Source: JBHIDQ01 sp046760155
GTDB taxonomy: Bacteria; Chloroflexota; Dehalococcoidia; Dehalococcoidales; RBG-16-60-22
Direction of reading: 5' to 3'
Assembly (NCBI GenBank): GCA_046760155.1
Contig: JBHIDQ010000036.1
Coordinates: 1-14,386, forward strand
Length of the DNA stretch: 14,386 bases
Shown: positions 1 through 7,661 of the stretch, in pieces
Layout of the letters: the number at the start of each line of letters is the position of its first letter
How positions within the stretch are numbered: the stretch's first letter is position 1
The notes under the pieces: model-generated
What the model was told of the DNA's origin: nothing
The model's input: the letters and a program-made list of their open reading frames with translations, nothing else
Database searches by the model: none
Translations under genes and position numbers: made by a program

Positions 1-758
1 CCCAGCGCCCCGCTGATTAACGGGTCATCGGGAACCAGAACCTCGCCTTTCAAATTCTTTCTCACCGCCTTCACCACCCCAACATTTTTGGCGACACCAC
101 CGGTAAACACCACCTCGGGTTCTATCTTCAATCTATTCAGCATGCCAACCGTCCGACTGGCAATCGCCTCGTGGAGCCCGGCGACGACGTCTTCTATCGG
201 CACCCCTTCAGAGAGACGGGAGACGACTTCCTGCTGGGTAAAAATGGTACACGTGTTACTGATATCGACCTTGTTGGTCGATTTCAAGGCAATGTCACCC
301 AGTTCCTCTACCTTAAGACCGAGCGTTTTGGCGATGACTTCCAAAAATCTACCTGTTCCCGCGGCACACTTGTCATTCATGACAAAGTCAACCAGCTTGC
401 CGTCTCTTATCTTGAGCCCTTTGGCGTCCTGCCCGCCAATATCAAGTGCCGTCCTGACCGAGGGAAAGAGACGGGATACTCCCCGGGCATGACAGGTCAA
501 TTCCGTAATCTGTTTATCGGCAAAGGGCACGTTGATGCGACCGTAGCCGGTAGCGACCACATAGGCTATCTCAGCAAAGGGTAAACCAGCCTGCGCTAGT
601 GCCTGCTCCATCACCTTGTTGGCCAGGCGGCGGTGCTCGGCACCGGTGTGACTCTCCACACGAGCGCAAATCGCCTCGCTCTCATCGATAATGACCACCT
701 TGGTCATGGTGGAGCCGAGGTCAATGCCGGCAAAATAAAGTGAATCTCTTGATTTCAA
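1..758 (-). CDS. ATP-dependent activase of 2-hydroxyacyl-CoA dehydratase / benzoyl-CoA reductase (BadF/HgdC family), 3' end cut by window edge
   Basis: This is the activator ATPase that hydrolyses ATP to drive one low-potential electron from ferredoxin or flavodoxin into the dehydratase encoded just upstream. The translation shows an ASKHA ATPase fold: phosphate loop GIDLGSTMTK (residues 11-20), LDIGGQDAK (105-113), and FTGGVAKN (218-225). Cys131 in NDKCAAGTG and Cys170 in SNTCTIF match the two cysteines that, in a homodimer, bridge the single [4Fe-4S] cluster in HgdC. The start is a TTG at 758, one base after the stop of the preceding gene, with GAGGT at 770-774 as ribosome-binding site. The first in-frame ATG would remove the phosphate loop, so TTG is preferred. 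About 252 residues are visible; the family is usually near 260, so only the last few are missing. Whether a second ATPase follows, as in benzoyl-CoA reductases, lies outside the window. Confidence 0.93.
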   Translation of the reverse strand, partial: MKSRDSLYFAGIDLGSTMTKVVIIDESEAICARVESHTGAEHRRLANKVMEQALAQAGLPFAEIAYVVATGYGRINVPFADKQITELTCHARGVSRLFPSVRTALDIGGQDAKGLKIRDGKLVDFVMNDKCAAGTGRFLEVIAKTLGLKVEELGDIALKSTNKVDISNTCTIFTQQEVVSRLSEGVPIEDVVAGLHEAIASRTVGMLNRLKIEPEVVFTGGVAKNVGVVKAVRKNLKGEVLVPDDPLISGAL

Positions 759-759
759 A

Positions 760-1938
760 TTAGCTGATTACCTCAAGGAAGGCTTGAACCCTCGTCCTTA
801 GTTGTGCCAGTGCTGCCTCACTGTAGTCATGCTCCAGATAGATACTCGGCAAGCCAATGCTATCAAGATAATCCCTCAGCCCGGGCACTTCATAACCATG
901 AATATCGCAATACCTCAGCACCTGAAGGACTACCCCGTTTACCTTCCATTCCCTGGCATATTTCTTCAGATAGCCAAATCGGTTTTCCAGGTCGGTGATA
1001 TAATCTTTCCGCTTCGTCTCGCTAAGAACCGTCTCCCGAAAAGTGCGGGGACTTTGAAGCTCCACCAGATAGCGATAAGCCAGTCCATCGAGCGGGTCAT
1101 CGGTAAGCTCCACCGGGGCAAAATAGGCTCGACTGCCCAGAACAGTATCATCCATGACCACATTAGCCCCGAGGCTCTCCATCATATCGATAAGCGCCGT
1201 GTCATCGATAATACTGCCCCAGACCAGAAGCCTGGCCGGTTTCTTCGCTGGACCGTCCTGATGCTGCTTAATTTCACTGATAACCTGCCGCAATAGTTCA
1301 TTTCCTTCCCAAACTGGCAGACTCGACAGCGCTATCATCACCTGAAGCGTCTCTGTCCCGGAGATGAGCGGTGGGTCAGGTTTCCTCAGGTCATACAGTT
1401 CCCGCACCAGACTCCGCTGCTCGTTATGGTCTTTTATTGCTCCCCGCAGCCTTTCCACGGAAAGCTCTTCCCCAGCGAATGATTCCAAAGATTCTCTAAA
1501 ATCCTTGAGTAACTCCTTATGCTGCCTCTGGGCAGCGGCATGGGTGGTATGTGGGGTATCGATGAAGTGGGCGTAAGGTGGGTTCAGATAGACTCGCCAG
1601 ATGTGAGCCATCTTCTCACCCACTTCACAGCCGTGAGCCATGACCACCCCGTCTAAAAAGTCATATTTCCCCTTCAAGCCCAGGTCCATAACGCTGCGCA
1701 GAAACGGGCAAACCACGGTGGGCAGACAGGTATCCGCCTTGGTGATTGGTTCACGCATGTCACCCAATATCCGGTAGGGGACTAAATCAAGCGCCGTTAA
1801 CATTTCCAAAACAGGATAGATATCGAGGTAGCCGATTATCTTCTTTCCCTCGGCTTTCAGCTCTTTCACGCGACGTGTCCGGTTTTGATAAATCTCCTTG
1901 GCTCGATTCAGCCCGCTTTCGATTTTACCCGTTACCAT
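760..1938 (-). CDS. 2-hydroxyacyl-CoA dehydratase / benzoyl-CoA reductase family, smaller subunit (HgdB/BcrC-like)
   Basis: This is the smaller of two paired subunits (392 residues) of the HGD-D family, cytoplasmic iron-sulfur enzymes that either dehydrate (R)-2-hydroxyacyl-CoA or reduce benzoyl-CoA. Visible cysteines that could bind a [4Fe-4S] cluster are Cys71 and Cys77 (DTCLPTVVCPFLRS), Cys104 (AHGCEVGEK) and Cys344 (LRYCDIHGYE). The Rossmann-like second half carries LLVWGSIIDD (237-246), and the C-terminus QLRTRVQAFLE is the usual family ending. It overlaps the larger-subunit gene by seven bases, with the ATG sitting inside that gene's last codons, which implies translational coupling and 1:1 synthesis. 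Size and motifs fit BcrC/BzdN or HgdB/FldC about equally, so the substrate is not decided here. Confidence 0.9.
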   Translation of the reverse strand: MVTGKIESGLNRAKEIYQNRTRRVKELKAEGKKIIGYLDIYPVLEMLTALDLVPYRILGDMREPITKADTCLPTVVCPFLRSVMDLGLKGKYDFLDGVVMAHGCEVGEKMAHIWRVYLNPPYAHFIDTPHTTHAAAQRQHKELLKDFRESLESFAGEELSVERLRGAIKDHNEQRSLVRELYDLRKPDPPLISGTETLQVMIALSSLPVWEGNELLRQVISEIKQHQDGPAKKPARLLVWGSIIDDTALIDMMESLGANVVMDDTVLGSRAYFAPVELTDDPLDGLAYRYLVELQSPRTFRETVLSETKRKDYITDLENRFGYLKKYAREWKVNGVVLQVLRYCDIHGYEVPGLRDYLDSIGLPSIYLEHDYSEAALAQLRTRVQAFLEVIS

Positions 1939-3269
1939 GCCAGTCCCGCCTCTTTCCTCACCTTCCGGTAGTGACTCATGGTATCCTCAAATGTCTCCGC
2001 CTTTCTCAGGGCATCGGTCGGGTCAAAGAGATTGAGGTCAACAATGTCCCCCTCGATGACCAAAGAGGGCACTTTAAGCTTGGCCATTAGCTGGTCCTGA
2101 ACCACCATCAGGTGATTGGTCGCCGTGCGACAGGTAAGCAGGGGATGCAGCAGTATCCCATCACACTGATACTCCCTGGCGAATTCCAGGTAAGGATGCG
2201 CAAAATACCCCCACCAGTCCCCGCTGTTGAAGGCGTCCTCAAAATAACCGGCAAAATACTGATAGGTTAAATTGGCCACCCGCTCCAGGGGGTCGCTGAC
2301 TTGACTCAAATCTATCGGCTTGGGAGGATGATACGCCCAGCTCTCAATGACAAAATTCCAACCCCGCTCCGCCAGTTGATTGAAAAAGCCCAGACTGTGC
2401 CACGGCGGTAGTTCGGCAAAGGCCAGCCGATATTTTTCCTCCTCAATTGCCCCGCTATGGTTAGCCACCATAGACTTTACTTCGTCATACATCTGCCGAT
2501 ACAAGTCGGCGGTTATTTTGGGGTCAGCCGCCATGTAGAGTGAGGCCGGCATGCTGCTCCAGAAATCACGGGAATGCATCGGACAGGGTCTCGCTTTGCG
2601 CAGTTCGTTCACCTCATACCAGACCCGATTCATCTCGATGGTATCATCGATTATTTCGGCTAATCTATCCCGGTCCATCTTTTTGCCCAGTAGGTGCTCC
2701 AGAAAGGCGATAAACTCTTTCAGTTCCTCAACCAGGAAATTGATATTGTGCGCACGCACCCCTTCCATCTGGCTCTCTTTTACTCCGGGGTGGGGCATTT
2801 CCAGTACCCACACCGGGGCGTCCAGGTAACGCCCCAGCGCCTGAAACCACTTGTACCTGGTATCACAAAAATAACCTGAGCTGAGGAGCAAAGTGGGTTT
2901 GGGCATTCCGCCCATGGGCGCCTCGGGTGGTATCTTTCCCAAATCCTTCAGTCGGGCAGCATAGCCGAGGCAGTTGCGGGCGTAGCCACACATATGACTG
3001 GGGAAACCATCCGCATCAGATTGCGCCAGGTAAGATGGGGCAGTCCCGAAAGCAGCACAGACAGCACCGTAATCTTCCGGATAGAGTGCCGCCACCTCCA
3101 TCGCCCTGAGGACAGCATCACCTCCCCACCAGTTCACCATGCACCAGGCGACCGGCCTCCCCTCCTTACTGGCTTCAACCGCCCGTTCATACATCCCATC
3201 AACCAGCGCCCGAAGCGGATACATTGTTTTCAGGCGGCTTATCGCCCTCTTCTTTTCTCCGTCAGCCAT
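1932..3269 (-). CDS. 2-hydroxyacyl-CoA dehydratase / benzoyl-CoA reductase family, larger subunit (BcrB/BzdO- or HgdA-like)
   Basis: This is the larger partner (445 residues) of the HGD-D pair. Family features seen are the N-terminal helix ending LRALVDGMYERA, the segment VAWCMVNWW (40-48), Cys94 and Cys100 (SHMCGYARNC), Cys135 (SSGYFCDTRY), Cys369 (YQCDGILLHP), Cys380 (PLLTCRTATN), and the C-terminal stretch VIEGDIVDLNLFDP (404-417). The length is close to BzdO or BcrB, and the SHMCGYAR and CRTA segments are of the type seen in that branch, but I cannot exclude an uncharacterised dehydratase branch. The ATG at 3269 has AGGA at 3274-3277 four bases upstream, inside an intergenic repeat. The protein begins with polar residues and no signal peptide, as expected for a cytoplasmic enzyme. 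The gene is followed with a seven-base overlap by the smaller subunit and then the activase. Confidence 0.88.
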   Translation of the reverse strand: MADGEKKRAISRLKTMYPLRALVDGMYERAVEASKEGRPVAWCMVNWWGGDAVLRAMEVAALYPEDYGAVCAAFGTAPSYLAQSDADGFPSHMCGYARNCLGYAARLKDLGKIPPEAPMGGMPKPTLLLSSGYFCDTRYKWFQALGRYLDAPVWVLEMPHPGVKESQMEGVRAHNINFLVEELKEFIAFLEHLLGKKMDRDRLAEIIDDTIEMNRVWYEVNELRKARPCPMHSRDFWSSMPASLYMAADPKITADLYRQMYDEVKSMVANHSGAIEEEKYRLAFAELPPWHSLGFFNQLAERGWNFVIESWAYHPPKPIDLSQVSDPLERVANLTYQYFAGYFEDAFNSGDWWGYFAHPYLEFAREYQCDGILLHPLLTCRTATNHLMVVQDQLMAKLKVPSLVIEGDIVDLNLFDPTDALRKAETFEDTMSHYRKVRKEAGLAW

Positions 3270-3270
3270 G

Positions 3271-3410
3271 AAATCCTAATATCTAAGCACCAAATCCTAA
3301 ACCCTTTTCGGGAAATTCTAATATCCAAGTACTAAGTCCTAAACAGTGCAATATAAAATTTTTTGGATTTTGGTCATTTGCCATTGTTTAGAATTTAGGA
3401 TTTAGATATT
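3271..3410. repeat. Cluster of degenerate A/T-rich repeats, two direct and one inverted
   Basis: The whole 140-base gap between the DUF35 gene and the larger dehydratase subunit is filled by related units. Unit 1 (3271-3302) and unit 2 (3313-3344) align over 32 bases with 27 identities, and all five differences are transitions. Unit 3 (3386-3410) is inverted and its reverse complement matches unit 1 from base 3278 on at 20 of 25 positions. The common core is of the form AATATCTAA followed by ATCCTAAAC. Unit 3 ends at the DUF35 stop codon and unit 1 reaches to within two bases of the next start codon, where it supplies the AGGA ribosome-binding site. I recall similar TTTAG-rich dispersed intergenic sequences in environmental bacterial genomes, but cannot check that here. 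Confidence 0.75.
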
Positions 3411-3823
3411 TATGTTTCCAGGCTGAAGAGTGGTCTGGCGCCATCACCAGCGGAATACTTATCGCCGGTAAATACCTTGGTTTCTGCCATTTTTACCTTT
3501 TTGCCGATTAATTCCATAGTTGCCGTAGTCGGGTCAATGCCCGTCAGGTTACCCATTATCCAGGGGCCTTCATCAAGCTCAACCAGCAGGATAACATAGG
3601 GAACCTCATCTTCACGTCCTTCTGGGGCGACGTTACAAATGGTAAAGGTTTGAATCTTACCGCTGCCCTTGAGTTCGATGACTTCCATATTCGGACTGGC
3701 GCATTTGCGACAAACCATCTTTGGCGGCACCGTAACTGTGCCGCATTCTTGGCACTTTAAGCCCAGTAACTTGTTTTCCTTCAGTCCCTCGTTAAATTCT
3801 TTGAAAGTAAGTTTGTATTCCAT
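3410..3823 (-). CDS. DUF35 zinc-ribbon / OB-fold acyl-CoA-binding protein, thiolase partner
   Basis: This small protein (137 residues) has an N-terminal helix, a rubredoxin-like zinc ribbon with Cys24, Cys27, Cys38 and Cys41 (KCQECG and CRKCAS), and a C-terminal OB-fold containing GSGKIQTFTI and PYVILLVELDEGPWIMGNL. Members of this family form complexes with thiolases or hydratases and help bind acyl-CoA; known examples are ChsH2 in steroid degradation and BbsA with the thiolase BbsB in anaerobic toluene degradation. The gene sits 33 bases downstream of the thiolase gene in the same direction and has a clear GGAGG six bases before its ATG, so a stable two-protein enzyme is the natural reading. 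The length is normal for the family and all four zinc ligands are present. The acyl substrate is not identifiable from sequence. Confidence 0.9.
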   Translation of the reverse strand: MEYKLTFKEFNEGLKENKLLGLKCQECGTVTVPPKMVCRKCASPNMEVIELKGSGKIQTFTICNVAPEGREDEVPYVILLVELDEGPWIMGNLTGIDPTTATMELIGKKVKMAETKVFTGDKYSAGDGARPLFSLET

Positions 3824-3856
3824 TCTCAGCCTCCGCAGAAACTAAATAGCCTATTT

Positions 3857-5035
3857 TTACCAGCCCCGCTGCAATATCATGTCAACCAGTGTGCCGCCAT
3901 CGCCACCCAGAGTATCGGTCATCCCGATTTTGGCGCCTTCCACCTGTCGCTCTGGCTCTACTTCACCTCTTAATTGTTTGGCTACCTCATAGACCTGACC
4001 GGCGCCGGTGGCGCCAATGGGATGCCCCTTCGACTTTAATCCCCCGGATGGATTTATGGCTACCTTGCCGCCCATATCCGCCTCACCCTTCATCCAGGCT
4101 TCACCCGACTTGCCAAACTCAAAGAAGCCGAGGCCTTCCGCCGCAATCAGACTGGCAATGCTGAAGCAGTCGTGTAGCTCACAGATGTCTATGTCCTGCG
4201 GTTTGATTCCAGCCATATCATAGGCTTGTTTGGATGATATTTCCCTAGCCCTGAGTCGGGGTATATACTCCTGCTGACTGACTAAAGGACCGGAGGAAGC
4301 CTGACCTACACCAACAATATAGACCGGCTTACTGGTCAGTTTCTTGGCTATCTCTTCTGAAGCCAACACAACCACCGCCGCACCATCAGAAAACGGACAG
4401 CAATCATGCAGTTGTAGTGGTGTGCTCACCATAAATGAATTGAGCACTGCCTCCACATTGACTTCCTTGCGCAGGTGTGCCTTGGGATTAAACATCCCGT
4501 AGCGGTAAGACTGCACTGATACCGTCGCCATTTGCTCTTTGAGTTTATCTAAAGGTATGCCGTACTCAGCTGAGTAAAGATGAGCCAGCATGGCAAAGAC
4601 TGCCGGAAAGGTTATCCCCGAGGGAAATTCATAGCGACTATCACTGAACATGGAAAAGGTGCGCGTGGCCAGTGCCGTGCCCATGGTGGCCGCCCTTTCC
4701 ACGCCCCCGGCCAGAACGACATCGTGAAAACCGGAAGCCACCCACATAAAGGCATCCCTCACCGCCATGCTGGCTGAAGCGCAGGCTCCCTCATATCTAT
4801 TGGCCGGAATATTGGCGCAGCCGATATTTTCAGCGGCAAAAGCCTGCACCATTCCCTGCCCCTCAGAGAAGTCGCCCAAAACGTTGCCGAGGAATAGCGC
4901 CTGAACATCCTTTGGCTTCAGATTTGATTCCTCAAGCGCCTCCGCAGCCGCTTCGGCAAACAGCTCAACACTCGTCTTCTCCTGAGCACCACTGAACTTC
5001 GTTTCCCCAACGCCAACTACAGCTACTTTTCGCAT
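3857..5035 (-). CDS. SCP2-type thiolase (acyl-CoA acyltransferase) with HDCF motif
   Basis: This is a 392-residue thiolase-fold enzyme. The nucleophilic cysteine is Cys85 in YEGACASAS. The second catalytic site is Cys290 in ELHDCFS, the HDCF motif that marks SCP2-type thiolases in place of NEAF. His338 lies in KGHPIGATGAG. The C-terminal loop reads TLGGDGGT and has no cysteine, which agrees with the SCP2/archaeal type rather than the classical CxG type and is not a defect. The reaction would be CoA-dependent cleavage of a 3-oxoacyl-CoA or the reverse condensation. It is followed by the DUF35 gene, a pairing known in BbsAB and in archaeal acetoacetyl-CoA thiolase/HMG-CoA synthase complexes. 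The start ATG has AGGAGG upstream at good spacing. It is the first gene after a 68-base gap and may head the catabolic operon. Confidence 0.9.
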   Translation of the reverse strand: MRKVAVVGVGETKFSGAQEKTSVELFAEAAAEALEESNLKPKDVQALFLGNVLGDFSEGQGMVQAFAAENIGCANIPANRYEGACASASMAVRDAFMWVASGFHDVVLAGGVERAATMGTALATRTFSMFSDSRYEFPSGITFPAVFAMLAHLYSAEYGIPLDKLKEQMATVSVQSYRYGMFNPKAHLRKEVNVEAVLNSFMVSTPLQLHDCCPFSDGAAVVVLASEEIAKKLTSKPVYIVGVGQASSGPLVSQQEYIPRLRAREISSKQAYDMAGIKPQDIDICELHDCFSIASLIAAEGLGFFEFGKSGEAWMKGEADMGGKVAINPSGGLKSKGHPIGATGAGQVYEVAKQLRGEVEPERQVEGAKIGMTDTLGGDGGTLVDMILQRGW

Positions 5036-5076
5036 CTCATGCCTCCTACCTGAATACTTAACTCACTTATAAAGTT

Positions 5077-5107
5077 ACTATATTCTGCCAATGCCGTCAA
5101 TTTTCAA
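5077..5107 (-). promoter_or_regulatory. Candidate sigma-70 promoter for the thiolase/dehydratase cluster
   Basis: Reading the minus strand, TTGAAA (5102-5107) and TATAGT (5077-5082) each match the consensus hexamers at five of six positions, but they are 19 bases apart, at the edge of what is usual. The -35 box overlaps the stop codon of the iron-sulfur gene. A second -35-like TTGACG lies at 5095-5100 but has no well-spaced -10. This 68-base gap is the only sizeable one between the iron-sulfur gene and the thiolase. Confidence 0.25.
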
Positions 5108-7170
5108 CCCATCGCTTCAGCGACTAGCTCGGCGACATCCTTGACCTTCAGTGAACCTTCCGCCTCTTTCGTCTTTATCCCGTCTTCAAACATTTGCCGG
5201 CAGTAGGGACAGGCAGTCGCCACCACCTCAGCTTTAACCGCTATCGCCTGCTCCGTCCGCATTTCGTTAATGCGCTGACCCACCTTTTGTTCTTCCAGCC
5301 ACAGATGCCCACCCCCGGCCCCACAGCAGAAGCTACGCTCCCAATTCGGCACCATCTCAACCAGTTTAATACCGGGGATGTTATTTAAAATCCAGCGCGG
5401 CGAATCATAAATGTCATTATACCGTCCCAGATAGCAAGAGTCATGATAGGTTACCACGGCGCCATTCCCTTTAATCGTTCCCAGCTTGCCTTCCTGAAGC
5501 AGGTGGGCAACAAACTCGGTGTGGTGCCTAACCTCAAAGTCACCGCCAAACTGAGGATATTCATACTTTAAGGTATTGTAGCAGTGAGGACAGCCGGTAA
5601 TTATCTTTTTGATGCCGTAATTCTTAAACAGTTCAATATTGCCCTGCGCCTGAAGCTGAAAGAGATATTCATTACCCAGACGGCGGGCCGGGTCGCCACA
5701 GCAGGTCTCCTCAACACCCAGAATACCAAAGTTAATCCCGGCTCGTTGCAGCACTCTGGCAATCGCCTGGGCTACCCGGGTACTTCTCTCCTCCAGAGCC
5801 TCAGTACAGCCCACCCAGAACAGAACGTCAATATGGCTATCCTCAGCCAAGGTCTTGATCTCCAGCCCTTCCGCCCAGTCAGTGCGACTAAGCGTCGTTC
5901 CCCGCCACGGGTGTCCTCTGGCCTCAATACTCTTCAAGGCACCTTCACCGGTCTCCGGAATGGAGGCCTGTTCCAGCACCAGGTTCCGCCTCATCTCAAT
6001 GAGCTTAACCATCGGCTCGATACATACCGGACAGACCTCGTGGCAGGCATAACAGGTGGTGCAGTTCCAGATTACGTCTTTGGTGATGACCTCATTGAGC
6101 ATATCCGGCCGGGATTCTATCGGCTTCCTGGTAAAGGGTCTAGGGTAAACTTCCTGAAGATGCGCCTTGAGGTCCTGAACCACTTTCTTGGGGCTTAAGG
6201 GCTTACCACTGAGGTAGGCCGGGCAGGAATCCTGACACCGCCCACAGCGCGTGCAGGCGTCCAAATCCAGCAGGTGCTTCCAGCTAAAATCTTCAATCTT
6301 GGCGGCACCAAAGGTCTCGGTTGTTTCCAGGTCAATCGGCACCAGAGCTCCCCTTGGTTCCAGATTCCTGAAGAAAACATTAATTGAGGAAACAATAATA
6401 TGCCACAACCGATTCCAGTAGAGAGAAACATAAATAATGGCGCCCAGCGCCATCAGGGCATGCAGCCACCAGGTAATTTGGTGCCAGATTAACAGCGCCG
6501 CTTGACTTAAACCGCTGAAACCTAGAGCCAGGATATAGCCGCCGGGCGACCATGGTGCCCAGTCGGGATGAGTCTTTAACTCAGTGGCGGCGATGCGAAA
6601 TCCCTCAACAACAAAGCCGCTCACCACCAAGGCAAGAATGAGGATTAGAGCCACTAAATCCTCCCGCTTATTATCCAGTCTATCCGGTCTTTGAATATAA
6701 CGCCTATGCATCGCCAGGATTACCCCAACCAGGATCAGCAAGCTGAAGACATCAAGAGCTAACGAAAAGCCGAGGTACACATTACCATAGAGAAAGTCAA
6801 CGAAGTAGTGACTGATAACATGCAAGGCGTCCCCTAGAAGCAACATGAGACAACCAGCAAAAATAAGGAAATGGATTATACCGGGATAAAACTCCTTGGG
6901 CTGAAGGTCTTTGACCGAAAAACGCCGGTGTCCCAGACCATCAGCGATGCCAAAGAATTTACGGTGCAGCAAAAGATCAACTAAGCCGCTACCTAGAAAT
7001 GCCCTTATTCGCTTACCTGAATGGTTAAATCGATTATCCCGTCCACCCAGTCGCCATAGTTTATAGCGACGGTATAGGGCATAAACAAAAACGCTGACAG
7101 CGATAACTGCCAGTAAATAAATAATTTCACCAAACGGAATATTCCAGAATACCTCTCGGGTTGGTTCCAT
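5104..7170 (-). CDS. Membrane-bound iron-sulfur oxidoreductase, HdrD-like, probable ETF:menaquinone oxidoreductase (EMO type)
   Basis: This 688-residue fusion has a membrane N-terminal half of the nitrate-reductase gamma type and a soluble heterodisulfide-reductase D-like half. Hydrophobic segments lie near residues 13-33, 99-118, 128-153, 170-195, 211-229 and 233-252, with possible haem-ligand histidines such as His100, His117, His121 and His237. Two [4Fe-4S] motifs follow: Cys306/309/312/316 (CTRCGRCQDSCP) and Cys370/373/376/380 (CTTCYACHEVCP). Two CCG domains come next: Cys455, Cys490-Cys491-Gly, Cys527/530; and Cys578, Cys615-Cys616-Gly, Cys654/657. All expected cysteines are present. Proteins of this build pass electrons from reduced electron-transfer flavoprotein to menaquinone during beta-oxidation-like metabolism. 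No ETF genes are in the window, so the partner is inferred. The gene starts eight bases after the zinc-finger membrane protein gene. A simple HdrD or glycolate-oxidase role is less likely because of the fused membrane domain. Confidence 0.85.
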   Translation of the reverse strand: MEPTREVFWNIPFGEIIYLLAVIAVSVFVYALYRRYKLWRLGGRDNRFNHSGKRIRAFLGSGLVDLLLHRKFFGIADGLGHRRFSVKDLQPKEFYPGIIHFLIFAGCLMLLLGDALHVISHYFVDFLYGNVYLGFSLALDVFSLLILVGVILAMHRRYIQRPDRLDNKREDLVALILILALVVSGFVVEGFRIAATELKTHPDWAPWSPGGYILALGFSGLSQAALLIWHQITWWLHALMALGAIIYVSLYWNRLWHIIVSSINVFFRNLEPRGALVPIDLETTETFGAAKIEDFSWKHLLDLDACTRCGRCQDSCPAYLSGKPLSPKKVVQDLKAHLQEVYPRPFTRKPIESRPDMLNEVITKDVIWNCTTCYACHEVCPVCIEPMVKLIEMRRNLVLEQASIPETGEGALKSIEARGHPWRGTTLSRTDWAEGLEIKTLAEDSHIDVLFWVGCTEALEERSTRVAQAIARVLQRAGINFGILGVEETCCGDPARRLGNEYLFQLQAQGNIELFKNYGIKKIITGCPHCYNTLKYEYPQFGGDFEVRHHTEFVAHLLQEGKLGTIKGNGAVVTYHDSCYLGRYNDIYDSPRWILNNIPGIKLVEMVPNWERSFCCGAGGGHLWLEEQKVGQRINEMRTEQAIAVKAEVVATACPYCRQMFEDGIKTKEAEGSLKVKDVAELVAEAMG

Positions 7171-7178
7171 ATCTCCTC

Positions 7179-7658
7179 TCAGCGCAAGCGGGTAACGGCA
7201 ACGAAAATACCCAGCGCTACCGCTAACAGGTCAAGAAGGTGAAAACCAAAAATTAGTCCCCAAGGTAGAAAGATACTGACCAGATAGCTTATCACCACCC
7301 CAACACCAGCCACCGCCGCTAACCCCCGGCCACGTTTGCGGTTGACGGAAAGACTGACCACCTCGCCAATGGCATAACCGACCCCGGCCCCGAGCAGTAT
7401 ATTCAAGAAAATGATGCGCAGAAACATTGCCACCACCCCCCAGATAACCCCACCAACAATTGCCATCCCCAGGGCGGTACCAACTGCCCTCAGGTAGTAC
7501 TTGGTGGAAACGCGATAGGTGGGCAGCTTATATAACCGGGCACAATCCGGGCATCTGGCCCCCACCGGCGTCTGTACCAGGCACTTGGGACATATCGGCT
7601 TGCCGCATTTACCGCACCTCAGGTTAGTCTCAACCAAAGGATGAGTGGCACATTTCAT
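7179..7658 (-). CDS. Small B-box-like zinc-finger membrane protein of unknown function
   Basis: This 159-residue protein begins with a compact zinc-binding module: Cys3 and His6, Cys15/Cys18 (CGKCGK), Cys23/Cys26 (CPKC) and Cys36/Cys39 (CPDC), which resembles a bacterial B-box-type finger able to bind two zinc ions. After a basic linker (about 41-56), hydrophobic segments occupy roughly 57-79, 81-103, 112-131 and 133-155, so the finger would sit at the membrane surface. Proteins of this shape are often found without assigned function, and I do not assign one. The gene starts three bases after the stop of the plsY-like gene and ends eight bases before the iron-sulfur oxidoreductase gene, so it is almost surely co-transcribed with both. 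A role in membrane-protein assembly or lipid metabolism would be a guess from position only. Confidence 0.85.
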   Translation of the reverse strand: MKCATHPLVETNLRCGKCGKPICPKCLVQTPVGARCPDCARLYKLPTYRVSTKYYLRAVGTALGMAIVGGVIWGVVAMFLRIIFLNILLGAGVGYAIGEVVSLSVNRKRGRGLAAVAGVGVVISYLVSIFLPWGLIFGFHLLDLLAVALGIFVAVTRLR

Positions 7659-7661
7659 ATG

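Noticed and set aside
171..584. Open frame on the plus strand opposite the activase gene
   Set aside because: The minus-strand frame across the same bases gives a full, motif-complete BadF-type ATPase; the plus-strand protein has no recognisable features.
3271..3410. CRISPR array
   Set aside because: The units are few, degenerate, mixed in orientation and unevenly spaced, with no spacers of constant length and no cas genes nearby.
5584..6198. 204-codon open frame on the plus strand
   Set aside because: It lies entirely antisense to the iron-sulfur oxidoreductase, whose cysteine motifs are intact there. The plus-strand translation has low-complexity composition and no family motifs.
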